A stretch of 64,000 nt of DNA, from the NCBI RefSeq assembly GCF_009908315.1, contig NZ_JAAATW010000001.1:868001-932000 (forward strand), written 5' to 3'. This DNA is from Paragemmobacter ruber. GTDB taxonomy: Bacteria > Pseudomonadota > Alphaproteobacteria > Rhodobacterales > Rhodobacteraceae. A program made the position numbers and the translations under genes. The notes below the pieces were generated by a model, which was given only the letters and a program-made list of their open reading frames with translations, ran no database searches and was not told the DNA's origin. Of the stretch, positions 1 to 8,832 are shown piece by piece (position 1 is the stretch's first letter; each line of letters opens with the position of its first letter).

Positions 1-35
1 GCAACGCGCCGGCCCGTCGGCCATGCCCCGAGGCT

Positions 36-752
36 TCACCGCAAAACGCTCAGCAATCCCGGCACGATCAGCGCCGTCATCACCGCGTTCAAGCCAATCG
101 CGATCCCGGCGAATGTTCCCGCCACCGGGTCCACCTGAAAGGCCCGCGCCGTCCCGATCCCGTGTGACGCCAACCCAACCGCGAAGCCCCGCGCCCGGTA
201 ATCGCGGATGCCCAAGCCGTTCATCAGGGGCGTCACCACCAGCGCGCCGATCATGCCGGTCAGGATCACCAGCACGGCCGTCAGCGCCGGATCGCCCCCC
301 TGCGCTTCGGTAATCGACATCGCTACTCCGGCCGTCACCGATTTCGGCGCAATCGCGACCAGCACCCCTTCCGGCACGCCAAAGGCCCAGACCACCGCCA
401 CCGCGGACCCCGCCGCCACCACGCTGCCCGCCACCAGCGCCGCCAGCATCGGCAGCGCCGACCGGACGACCAGCGCCCGGTGTTCCCACAAGGGCAGCGC
501 CAGCGCCACCGTCGCGGGCCCCAGCAGGAAATGGATGAACTGCGCCCCGTCGAAATAGGTGGCGTAATCCGTGCCGGATGCAACCAGCAGCGCCCCCACC
601 AGCGCCACGGAGATCAGCACCGGATTGGCCAGCGGATGCCGCCCCGCCCGCAGGCTCAGCCAATCCGCCAGCGCATAGGCGACCAGCGTCACCGTCAGCC
701 ACAGAAGCGGCCCCTGCGTCAGGTAGACCCACAGCGCGAAATCCCCTTTCAT
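36..752 (-). CDS. lrgB: LrgB/CidB-family membrane protein
   Basis: This 238-residue, strongly hydrophobic protein has the LrgB look: many short membrane segments and conserved stretches such as PKSVTAGVAMSITEAQGG and the C-terminal GLASHGIGTARAF. Family members act with LrgA/CidA in the inner membrane and are linked to murein hydrolase control and export of small organic acids. It lies directly downstream of lrgA on the same strand. The start at 752 has a G-rich ribosome site. An alternative ATG at 773 overlaps the lrgA stop (ATGA) and would add seven residues. Family assignment is firm; the physiological role is not known from sequence. Confidence 0.88.
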   Translation of the reverse strand: MKGDFALWVYLTQGPLLWLTVTLVAYALADWLSLRAGRHPLANPVLISVALVGALLVASGTDYATYFDGAQFIHFLLGPATVALALPLWEHRALVVRSALPMLAALVAGSVVAAGSAVAVVWAFGVPEGVLVAIAPKSVTAGVAMSITEAQGGDPALTAVLVILTGMIGALVVTPLMNGLGIRDYRARGFAVGLASHGIGTARAFQVDPVAGTFAGIAIGLNAVMTALIVPGLLSVLR

Positions 753-769
753 CACGCCCGTCCCCCCCC

Positions 770-1129
770 TCATGGCTGCCCGATCGCCCGCGCCACAACC
801 CGGAAGGTGACGACCGACACCACCAGCGTCACCACGGTGGACAGCACAAGCGCCGCCGCCAGCGCCAGCCATTCCGCCGCCAGCACGTCAAGGTTGCCCA
901 CCACGCCCACGCCCGCCGGCACGAACAGAAGCGACAGATGCGCCAGCAGGAATCGCCCCGCAGGCTCCACCCCTGCCAGCACGGGCGGCGAGAACCGATC
1001 CCGCAGCCACAGCACGGCCACCATCGCGGCCATCCCGATCACCGGCCCCGGCACCGGCAGGCCAAGGCCCCGCGCGGTCACCTCGCCCAGCAACTGACAG
1101 CCCAGAATGACGGCAAGGCTTCCGATCAT
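770..1129 (-). CDS. lrgA: LrgA/CidA-family holin-like protein
   Basis: A 119-residue protein beginning MIGSLAVILGCQLLGE, with about four predicted membrane helices and the PVPGPVIGM motif of the CidA/LrgA family. It is the usual upstream partner of lrgB, and the two genes form a short operon here. The start at 1129 is preceded by a GGGGGGGAGAG ribosome site; the reading frame continues upstream but that part looks non-coding. Family members are holin-like inner-membrane proteins. Whether this pair affects lysis or acid export cannot be told from sequence. Confidence 0.88.
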   Translation of the reverse strand: MIGSLAVILGCQLLGEVTARGLGLPVPGPVIGMAAMVAVLWLRDRFSPPVLAGVEPAGRFLLAHLSLLFVPAGVGVVGNLDVLAAEWLALAAALVLSTVVTLVVSVVTFRVVARAIGQP

Positions 1130-1174
1130 CTCTCCCCCCCAACTTCCCCGTTGTCCAAATATCCCACGGGGGGT

Positions 1175-1197
1175 GCGGGGGGTGTGACCCCCCCCGC
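1175..1197. terminator. G/C-run hairpin downstream of the hydrolase operon
   Basis: A GCGGGGGGT arm pairs with the ACCCCCC...GC run after a 3-base loop, in the gap between lrgA and the iron-permease-like gene. It follows a CAAATATCCC segment like the intergenic repeat seen elsewhere in the window. There is no T tract, so its role as a terminator is tentative. Confidence 0.3.
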
Positions 1198-1218
1198 TCC
1201 GACATGGCACATCCCGCG

Positions 1219-1623
1219 CTAGGCCTCGGGCGTATTCGTATCCGGCTCGCCCCGCAAAAGCCGCGCCCGTGCCTCGGCAGCAAGCGCCTCATAGCGCGCG
1301 CGGAATGCCTCGATCTGCCGCTCTTCCAGTTCCTCCAGATCCATCAGCGCGTTATGCGCGCCCTGCGTCACGCGGATCAACTCATCCAGCTTCAGCTGGA
1401 TCGCCGCCGTATCGCGGTTCTGGGTGTTCTGGATCAGAAACACCATCAGGAAGGTCACGATCGTGGTGCCCGTGTTGATCACCAGCTGCCAGGTGTCGGA
1501 AAAGCCGAAGATCGGCCCCGTCACGATCCAGACAAGGATCACCCCAAAGGCCAGCGCAAAGGTCACCGGGCGCCCGGCAAACCGCGCCACCCGCTTGGAC
1601 CATTCGCCGTAGAAGTTGCCCAT
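1219..1623 (-). CDS. low-affinity iron permease family membrane protein
   Basis: A 134-residue protein with two hydrophobic segments (about residues 17-40 and 44-65) and the sequence FLIQNTQNRDTAAIQLKLDELIR. That sequence is characteristic of the bacterial proteins annotated as low-affinity iron permease family (related to fungal Fet4). Iron transport has rarely been shown for such short bacterial members, so treat the name as a family label. The ATG at 1623 overlaps the stop of the upstream hydrolase gene (TGATG), so the two are probably translationally coupled. A GTG one codon upstream is possible but would not give this overlap. Confidence 0.75.
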   Translation of the reverse strand: MGNFYGEWSKRVARFAGRPVTFALAFGVILVWIVTGPIFGFSDTWQLVINTGTTIVTFLMVFLIQNTQNRDTAAIQLKLDELIRVTQGAHNALMDLEELEERQIEAFRARYEALAAEARARLLRGEPDTNTPEA

Positions 1624-2348
1624 CACTTCACCCCCAACGTTTCTTCCACCGCCGCGCCGAATCCGATGTCGGGATCAAAGCGGCCCCGCTCCAGAAACGT
1701 CATCACCTCGGCGATCACCACCGGGTTCATCATCATGAAGGTATGCGTCACCGGCAGCACGATGTGATCGGTCATACCCGCCACCCGCGTGCTCGTGACC
1801 GACACCTTGCCGTCATCGGCCCCGGGGATCACCGTCGAATAGATCGGGTTCAGCGACCGGTCCCCCGCGATCACGCCCAGTTCGTAATCGGGCAGGGGCA
1901 GCGCCAGCGGCACCGATCCCGCCCCGGTGCCCAGTTGCAGGCCCGCAGGCCCGTTCACCCATTCGAAGGCCCCGATCTCGCCGAAGGCATCCACCAGTTC
2001 CGAACCCCGGTTCGGCGGGGCCAGCATCACCACCCGGCCCATCTCGGCGGGGCGGTTCTGCGCCAGCCACGCGCGGGCCAGAATACCGCCCATGGAATGG
2101 GTCACGAAATGCACCCGGCCCTCGCCACAGGCGGCCACCGCCGCGCCCACGCGCGGCACCAGTTGGCCGATGGTGAAATCGGTGGAGGGATAGCCCTCAT
2201 TCACCACGCGGTACCCCTTGCCCTCCAGCGCCGCCGCCATCGGGGCAAGCGACACCTCGCTGCGCGCCAGACCGTGCAGCATGACCACGCAATCATCTGC
2301 CCGCAGGGGACCGGCCAGCAAAAGAAACAGGGGCAATATCCATTTCAT
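1623..2348 (-). CDS. exported alpha/beta hydrolase (lipase-like)
   Basis: This 241-residue protein starts with a clear signal peptide ([17 protein letters not shown]). It then shows an alpha/beta hydrolase core: [10 protein letters not shown] (oxyanion strand), the nucleophile elbow THSMGG with the catalytic Ser near residue 95, and a late His in [11 protein letters not shown]. This matches small secreted lipases or acyl hydrolases. The start at 2348 was chosen because it begins the signal peptide; the upstream extension in frame is not secretion-like. It is coupled to the downstream small membrane protein and divergent from the Nudix gene. Substrate unknown. Confidence 0.82.
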   Translation of the reverse strand: MKWILPLFLLLAGPLRADDCVVMLHGLARSEVSLAPMAAALEGKGYRVVNEGYPSTDFTIGQLVPRVGAAVAACGEGRVHFVTHSMGGILARAWLAQNRPAEMGRVVMLAPPNRGSELVDAFGEIGAFEWVNGPAGLQLGTGAGSVPLALPLPDYELGVIAGDRSLNPIYSTVIPGADDGKVSVTSTRVAGMTDHIVLPVTHTFMMMNPVVIAEVMTFLERGRFDPDIGFGAAVEETLGVK

Positions 2349-2413
2349 GCGCCCAGCATTGCCACAACGGTGCCGGATGGACAAATCACGACGCGCGCGC
2401 CACCGTGTCAGGC

Positions 2414-2866
2414 ATGACATACCGCCCGCACCGCATCGCCGCCCGCGCGCTCATCCTGCATGAGGACCGGCTTCTCCTCGTCAACGCCTATCCCGGCGGG
2501 CAATCCGATCTGTGGTGTGCCCCCGGCGGCGGCGCCGATCCCGGCCAGTCCCTGCCCGAGGCCCTGATCCGCGAAGTGATGGAGGAAACCGGCCTCTCCA
2601 TCGCTGTCGGCCCCCCGGCGCTGATCAACGAATTCCACGATCCCGACCGAGGCTTCCACCAGATCGACCTGTTCTTCCGCTGCACCATCACGGGCGGCGC
2701 GCTCGATCCCCGCTGGGTCGATCCCGAAGGCGTGGTCACCGATCGCCACTTCTTTTCCCGCAGCGATCTGGAGCTTGGGCGCATCCGGTTCAAGCCCGAC
2801 AGCCTGCCCGCCGCCGCCTGGGGCGATGCCGCGCTCTATGATCCGCTGGAGCGGATCGTGCGATGA
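2414..2866 (+). CDS. Nudix hydrolase
   Basis: A 150-residue single-domain Nudix protein that would hydrolyse a nucleoside diphosphate linked to another group. The Nudix box is visible at about residues 35-57, ending in REVMEETGL. The first conserved Glu of the box (G-x5-E) is Gln here, while the metal-binding REVMEE core is intact. The ATG at 2414 fits the family N-terminus; a GTG three codons upstream is less likely. Its stop overlaps the start of the GreA-like gene (ATGA), indicating an operon. Substrate cannot be inferred. Confidence 0.85.
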   Translation: MTYRPHRIAARALILHEDRLLLVNAYPGGQSDLWCAPGGGADPGQSLPEALIREVMEETGLSIAVGPPALINEFHDPDRGFHQIDLFFRCTITGGALDPRWVDPEGVVTDRHFFSRSDLELGRIRFKPDSLPAAAWGDAALYDPLERIVR

Positions 2867-3354
2867 GCCGCGCCTTCGTCAAGGAAGGCGACGGATCGCT
2901 CGACCCGCTGCCCGATCTGCCCCTTTCTCCCTATCCCAACCACGTCACGCCCACGGGCCTTGCCGCGCTGCAGGCGCGCCTGCGCGACAGGCAGGCCGAT
3001 CTCGCCGCCCTGCGCGCCCGCAGCGACCGGCTCGACAAACTGCCCGAAGCCGCCGCCGAACGCGACATCCGCTATCTTGAGGCGCGGCTGCGCACGGCCA
3101 TCCTGATCGACCCGGCCACCCTGCCGCTGACCGAGGTGGCCTTCGGCCTGATCGTCACCGTCGCCGATGCCACCGGCGCCGAACACCGCTTCCAGATCAC
3201 GGGCGAGGATGAGGCCGATGCCACCCGCGGCCGCATCACGCCGCAATCCCCCCTCGCCCGCGCCCTGATGGGCGCCGTGCCGGGCGATCTGGTACAGTGG
3301 CGCAAGCCCACCGGCGTGGAAGCGTTGGAGATCTTGCAGATCGACCACCCATGA
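2863..3354 (+). CDS. GreA/GreB-family transcription elongation factor
   Basis: A 163-residue protein with an N-terminal helical hairpin (about residues 30-80, rich in Arg, Leu and Ala) and a C-terminal FKBP-like GreA/B domain (FGLIVTVADATGAEHRFQITGEDEAD...SPLARALMGAVPGDLV). Such proteins bind in the RNA polymerase secondary channel and help backtracked complexes cleave RNA. The leader NHVTPTGLAAL matches the GreB-like start of the coiled coil. It overlaps the Nudix gene by ATGA and is followed by another ATGA-overlapping small frame. Whether it is a true cleavage factor or a regulator of the same fold is not decidable here. Confidence 0.8.
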   Translation: MSRAFVKEGDGSLDPLPDLPLSPYPNHVTPTGLAALQARLRDRQADLAALRARSDRLDKLPEAAAERDIRYLEARLRTAILIDPATLPLTEVAFGLIVTVADATGAEHRFQITGEDEADATRGRITPQSPLARALMGAVPGDLVQWRKPTGVEALEILQIDHP

Positions 3355-3476
3355 CGGGGGCCATGATCCGCGCCCTCCTGCCCGGGGCTGACCGCGCCGC
3401 CGTTGCCGCCTTCCTGCACAAGGCGGCGGATCACCGGATCATGGCCGAAGATGCCGCGCAGGACTGTTTCACCTAA
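3351..3476 (+). CDS. short overlapping ORF, possible remnant
   Basis: A 41-residue frame starts with an ATG overlapping the stop of the GreA-like gene (ATGA) and ends at TAA. Its start, MTGAMIRALLPGADRAAVAAFL, faintly resembles the first strand and helix of GNAT acetyltransferases, which begin MIRPA..D..AV..FL. It could be the 5' stump of a lost acetyltransferase gene. Equally it could be a chance frame or a short coupled peptide. No downstream continuation was found in the other frames. Confidence 0.3.
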   Translation: MTGAMIRALLPGADRAAVAAFLHKAADHRIMAEDAAQDCFT

Positions 3477-3719
3477 GTCCTGCCCGGCTAGCGATCCCGC
3501 GCGCAGCCACCATCCGGGCCTGTTCCATCGGGGGCGCCTTTCGGGCCTTGCCGAACTGAACCTTGGCCTCCCCCGAACCGGGCGACGCCAATCCCGGGCG
3601 GATGATCCTTGCCCCGCGCCCCTGTCTGGGCGTGCTTGAGGCGAAGACCGGCGGCCGCTGCTTCCCGGAACGCCACGGTTTCCGCCCCAACGGCAGCCGC
3701 CGCGACGACAGGCGGCAGG
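3477..3719. other. 243-bp gap with a possible degraded reading frame
   Basis: No confident gene. On the minus strand, an ATG at 3727 inside the tail of the EamA gene opens a 79-codon frame ending at 3488 (start MDDLPPVVAAAAVGAETVAF). From about 3610 downward the coding-like third-position GC bias shifts to a neighbouring frame (KVQFGKARKAPPMEQARM), as a frameshifted relic would. It may also be chance in GC-rich DNA. I do not recognise the protein. Confidence 0.25.
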
Positions 3720-4595
3720 TCATCCATCGCCTCGCAAAGCCGCTCTCGGCAGGCTCGCCCACAGCACCCCGCCCAGCACGAGGGCCGCCGCCACAGCAAA
3801 GCGCCACCCCACCGCCTCGCCCAGCAGGGCAGCGCCCCCAGCCGCCGCGATCAGAGGCACCGTCAGTTGCGCCACCGCCGCCCGCGCGGCGCCCAGCGCG
3901 GGCAGCACCGCATACCACAGCGCATAGCCCAGGCCCGATGTCACCGCCCCCGACAGCACCGCCAGCGCGATCCCGCGGCCTGAGGCCCCCGCCATATCCA
4001 CACCGATCGCCAAGGCGATCGCCGCACCCGGCACCACCGCCAGCACGAAATTCCCCGCCGTCGCCGCCAGCGCATCCCGCGCCCCGCGGCCGGCCAGCGA
4101 ATAGAGACCCCAGCCCAGACCCGCCGCCGCCATCGCGGCAACCCCGGACCAGCCCCCCGCCCCTCCGCCAGCACCAAACGGCGCAACCAGCACGGCAAGC
4201 CCCCCCAGCGCCAGCCCCGCCCCGGCCCAGCGCCGGAACGGCACCGCCTCCCCCGCCCAGAGCGCGCCCGCGAACATCGTCACCTGCACCACGCCGAACA
4301 GGATCAGCGCACCCGTCCCCGCCTCCAGCCGCCCATAGGCCAGCGAAAACCCGAACAGATAGACCAGCAGCCCCGCAACCCCCGCCCAGGTTGCGCCACC
4401 CCCCCTCACGCCACCAAGGCCCGCGCCCCACCCGCGCAGCCCCATCAGCAGCGCCAGCGCAGCCGCCCCCGCCACCAGCCGGATCAGCGCGAACTCCACC
4501 GCCCCGATCTCGCCCGCGCCCACCGCCATGCGGTTCAGCACCGAATTGGCCGCAAAGGCCAGCATCACCAGCGCGGTCAGCGACAACAGCCTCAT
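3720..4595 (-). CDS. EamA/DMT-superfamily transporter
   Basis: A 291-residue membrane protein with about ten predicted helices arranged as two EamA repeats. The first starts LTALVMLAFAANSVLNRMAV and the second AAMAAAGLGWGLYSLAGRG; Gly/Ala-rich helices end in GEAVGWRFAVAAALVLGGVLWA. These transporters export metabolites such as amino acids or purines. Its ATG overlaps the stop of the upstream EamA gene (ATGA), so the two form a coupled pair and may work as separate carriers or a heteromer. Substrate unknown. Confidence 0.87.
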   Translation of the reverse strand: MRLLSLTALVMLAFAANSVLNRMAVGAGEIGAVEFALIRLVAGAAALALLMGLRGWGAGLGGVRGGGATWAGVAGLLVYLFGFSLAYGRLEAGTGALILFGVVQVTMFAGALWAGEAVPFRRWAGAGLALGGLAVLVAPFGAGGGAGGWSGVAAMAAAGLGWGLYSLAGRGARDALAATAGNFVLAVVPGAAIALAIGVDMAGASGRGIALAVLSGAVTSGLGYALWYAVLPALGAARAAVAQLTVPLIAAAGGAALLGEAVGWRFAVAAALVLGGVLWASLPRAALRGDG

Positions 4596-5497
4596 CCGGG
4601 CGGCGCAGCGGGCGGGGCGGTCGTTGCGTAAAGCACGCCCGCCAAGGCCACAGGAAAGCCGATCAGGTGGAATGTCTCCAGCCGCTCTCCCAGAAAGACC
4701 ATCGCAAGCCCCGCGCCAAAGACCGGCATCAGATGCAGGAAGAAGACCGAACGCGACGGCCCGATCCGCGCCACGGCGGCGTTATAGGCCAGCAGGGCCA
4801 CCACCGATGCGAAAACCCCCGTATAGGCCACCGTCGCGATCCCCGATGGCGTCAGCGGGACAGTGCGCCCCTGCGCCACCTCCCACAGATGGAACGGCAG
4901 GATGAACCCCGCCCCCATCACCGCGATGAAAAACGTCAACCCCACCGGCGACAGTGCGGGCGGCTTGAACTTCAGCAGCACCGAATACAGCCCCCAGACC
5001 ACCAGCGCCGCAAGGATCCACGCATCCCCCACGTTCAACTGCAACTCCAGCAACCGCCCCGGCTCGCCGCGCGCGATGATATAGGCCACGCCGCCAAAGC
5101 TGACCGCGATCCCCAGCGCCTGCCGCGCCGTCAACCGCTCGCGCAGCACGATCCAGGCGATGATCACCACAAAGACCGGCATCGTCGCGCTGACCAGCAG
5201 CGCATTCACCGCCTCGGTCGATTGCAGCCCGATATAGGTCATCGACTGGAACATCGCCGCCGACAGCGCCGCCATCCCCGCGATCAGCGGCAGATGCGCC
5301 CGCACCACCGCCCCGTCCGCCCGCAACCGCGCCCATGCAAAGGGCAAAAGGATCACCGCCGCCAGTGTCCAGCGCCAGAAGGTCAGCCCGAAAGGCGGCA
5401 CCTCCGCCCGGATCGCCCGCCCCAGCACCCAGTTCCCCGCCCATAACAACGAAGCAAGCGCTGCCAAAGCCGCCGCGATCATGAAATTCCTGCTCAT
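4592..5497 (-). CDS. EamA/DMT-superfamily transporter
   Basis: A 301-residue inner-membrane carrier with two EamA domains. The first contains GNWVLGRAIRAEVPPFGLTFWRW (RhaT/EamA N-terminal pattern); the second has ALVVWGLYSVLLKFKP and the late FLGERLETFHLIGFPVALAGV. The first gene of a two-gene operon with the next EamA gene, it follows an intergenic stretch that carries a repeated element. DMT exporters usually move amino acids or related metabolites outward. The start at 5497 gives a normal N-terminal first helix. Confidence 0.88.
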   Translation of the reverse strand: MSRNFMIAAALAALASLLWAGNWVLGRAIRAEVPPFGLTFWRWTLAAVILLPFAWARLRADGAVVRAHLPLIAGMAALSAAMFQSMTYIGLQSTEAVNALLVSATMPVFVVIIAWIVLRERLTARQALGIAVSFGGVAYIIARGEPGRLLELQLNVGDAWILAALVVWGLYSVLLKFKPPALSPVGLTFFIAVMGAGFILPFHLWEVAQGRTVPLTPSGIATVAYTGVFASVVALLAYNAAVARIGPSRSVFFLHLMPVFGAGLAMVFLGERLETFHLIGFPVALAGVLYATTAPPAAPPG

Positions 5498-5533
5498 GCA
5501 GGTACCCTAGCCGGGCCGCAAAGCCACCGAAAG

Positions 5534-5558
5534 CCCCTTCATCTTGGCCCAAATACCC
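5534..5558. repeat. intergenic repeat, copy 1
   Basis: A 25-bp segment with core CCTTCATCTTGGCCCAAATA is identical to 15263-15287 and one base different from 39612-39637. All three copies lie between genes. No coding function is apparent. Confidence 0.7.
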
Positions 5559-5608
5559 AAAAAAACCGGAGCCAAGCGGCATCAGGCCGCGCAGGCGACC
5601 CGAAAGAC

Positions 5609-5649
5609 TTGCGCCGCAGGCGCGCCATTTGGCAACGGCTGCGGCGCAA
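5609..5649 (-). terminator. hairpin after the GNAT gene
   Basis: An 11-bp perfect stem (TTGCGCCGCAG / CTGCGGCGCAA) with a 19-base loop starts eight bases past the stop of the minus-strand GNAT gene. It lacks a T tract, so it is a weak intrinsic-terminator candidate or an RNA-stabilising hairpin. Confidence 0.45.
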
Positions 5650-5656
5650 ACAGGGG

Positions 5657-6121
5657 TCAGATCGGCTTGAGACAGGTCACCTTGTCCACCCCCTCTGCCC
5701 AATAGCCGGGGATGCGCGCCACCACTCGAAAGCCCGCCCGCCGATACAGCCGCCGCGCCGCCGCAAAGTCGGGCGTGCCGGCCGTGTCCACAAGGCACAG
5801 CCGCGCCCCGGCGCGGCGCATGGCCCCCTCGGCCCCGGAAAGCAGCGCCATGGCAAGCCCCTGCCGCTGCGCCCTTGGATGCACCGCCAGCGCCAGAAGG
5901 TTCCATGTCCCCTCGGTCAGCGGCTCGGGCCGGGCGTGGCAGAAACCTGCCACGCCCCCTGCGTACCTTGCCGTCAGCCAGATCGCCTGCGCCTGCCCGC
6001 CCAGCCACGGCCCCGCCAGATCGGCCAACAGATCGGGCGGGAACAGCCCGGTTTCCGCCAGCACCGCGCGCAAGGCGGGCAGATCGGCCGCCACCATCGG
6101 TCGGATCACGGGATCAGCCAT
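5657..6121 (-). CDS. GNAT-family acetyltransferase, candidate YjhQ-like antitoxin
   Basis: A 154-residue single GNAT domain. It starts ADPVIRPMVAADLPALRAVL, and the acetyl-CoA loop VHPRAQRQGLAMALL (Q/R-x-x-G-x-A/G type) lies near residues 80-95. A C-terminal RRLYRRAGFRVVARIPGYW completes the fold. The start at 6121 lies eight bases inside the upstream yjhX-like gene, so the two are translationally linked. In E. coli the toxin YjhX is paired with YjhQ, which is also a GNAT protein. This gene order therefore suggests the antitoxin role, though a general N-acetyltransferase cannot be excluded from sequence alone. Confidence 0.8.
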   Translation of the reverse strand: MADPVIRPMVAADLPALRAVLAETGLFPPDLLADLAGPWLGGQAQAIWLTARYAGGVAGFCHARPEPLTEGTWNLLALAVHPRAQRQGLAMALLSGAEGAMRRAGARLCLVDTAGTPDFAAARRLYRRAGFRVVARIPGYWAEGVDKVTCLKPI

Positions 6122-6401
6122 GGCCACCCCCCGCCGGGCCGCCCACCCGGTTGTCGCCTTGCGCACGCACGGCCTGCACGCCCGCCCGCGTCACCCGGTA
6201 AGGGGTGCCCGCAACCGATCGGATAAAGCCCCGCCGCCGCAACCGGTCAAAGACCGCAAGCCCGCAATCGGCCAGCATCAGGCCGTCGCGGGTAAAGCAG
6301 GTGACAGCCGTCACCTTGCCATTGGGCGCGCGATCGAAATGGATCGCCCCGCCCTGTGCCAGCACGTGCAGCACGCGCTGTTCCAGTCTGGATATGTTCA
6401 T
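6114..6401 (-). CDS. yjhX: YjhX (TopAI)-family toxin
   Basis: A 95-residue protein beginning MNISRLEQRVLHVLAQGG with the family-typical stretches VTAVTCFTRDGLMLADCGLAVFDRLRRRGFIRSV and GTPYRVTRAGVQAVRAQGDNR. This is the UPF0386/YjhX family. In E. coli, YjhX inhibits DNA topoisomerase I and is the toxin of a toxin-antitoxin pair. The protein is full length, with about ten extra Gly-rich residues at the C-terminus. It overlaps the downstream GNAT gene. No strong ribosome site is visible before 6401, which may keep expression low. Confidence 0.88.
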   Translation of the reverse strand: MNISRLEQRVLHVLAQGGAIHFDRAPNGKVTAVTCFTRDGLMLADCGLAVFDRLRRRGFIRSVAGTPYRVTRAGVQAVRAQGDNRVGGPAGGGHG

Positions 6402-6472
6402 TGGAAGTGTCCGTTCAGGTCAAACCGACAGACCGCCCGGCATCCCGCACGGACGATCCGTAGCCCTCAGGC

Positions 6473-6498
6473 GACCCAGCAGCCTGGGTCAGTGACCC
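6473..6498. promoter_or_regulatory. alternating hairpin arms upstream of yjhX
   Basis: GACCCAG pairs with CTGGGTC across a CAGC loop. The same GGGTC then can pair with the following TGACCC (GGGTCA-G-TGACCC). The two hairpins are mutually exclusive. The site lies about 75-100 bases upstream of the yjhX start and could be an operator palindrome or an RNA switch. Confidence 0.35.
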
Positions 6499-6584
6499 GC
6501 AGTCTCGGACATCAACACTCCATCGGCCGCCCACGCGGCCTTGGCCTTTTGGTAAACCAGCGCATCGCGCCCCGCAACGCGAAA

Positions 6585-6608
6585 GGGGCGCAGCCTGCGC
6601 TGCGCCCC
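6585..6608 (-). terminator. groEL terminator
   Basis: Thirty bases past the groEL stop there is a 9-bp perfect GC stem (GGGGCGCAG / CTGCGCCCC) with a 6-base loop, followed on the minus strand by TTTCGC. It is the likely end of the groESL transcript. Confidence 0.6.
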
Positions 6609-6637
6609 CCTTGTTCTGCCGGACGTGGCAGGGATGA

Positions 6638-8631
<1,994 letters not shown>

Positions 8632-8667
8632 CTGAGAACACTCCCTAGGTTCCAGGTTGAATTGCGA

Positions 8668-8694
8668 TTAGCACTCGATCTGGCTGAGTGCTAA
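8668..8694 (-). promoter_or_regulatory. CIRCE operator (HrcA site)
   Basis: The perfect inverted repeat TTAGCACTC-N9-GAGTGCTAA matches the CIRCE consensus. It lies between the groES promoter and start codon, covering the expected transcription start. HrcA binding here represses groESL until heat shock. Confidence 0.97.
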
Positions 8695-8702
8695 CGCGGG
8701 GA

Positions 8703-8731
8703 GAGGTAGGCAAAGCCTTTCGCCGAGTCAA
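8703..8731 (-). promoter_or_regulatory. groES promoter candidate
   Basis: On the minus strand, TTGACT is followed after 17 bases by TACCTC. The -35 is good and the -10 weak. It sits immediately upstream of the CIRCE element, as expected for the groESL promoter. Confidence 0.5.
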
Positions 8732-8832
8732 CACCCGTCCTCCCGGCAGCGTGATGAAAATTTGATGACAAGGCGCCCGCCCGCACGGGCCGGGCCTTGG
8801 CATCCGGGCGGGGCGGTGCCACCTTTGCGTGC

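Noticed and set aside
3563..5446. 627-codon plus-strand frame opposite the two EamA genes
   Set aside because: Pro/Arg/Gln-rich low-complexity translation, antisense to clear membrane proteins.
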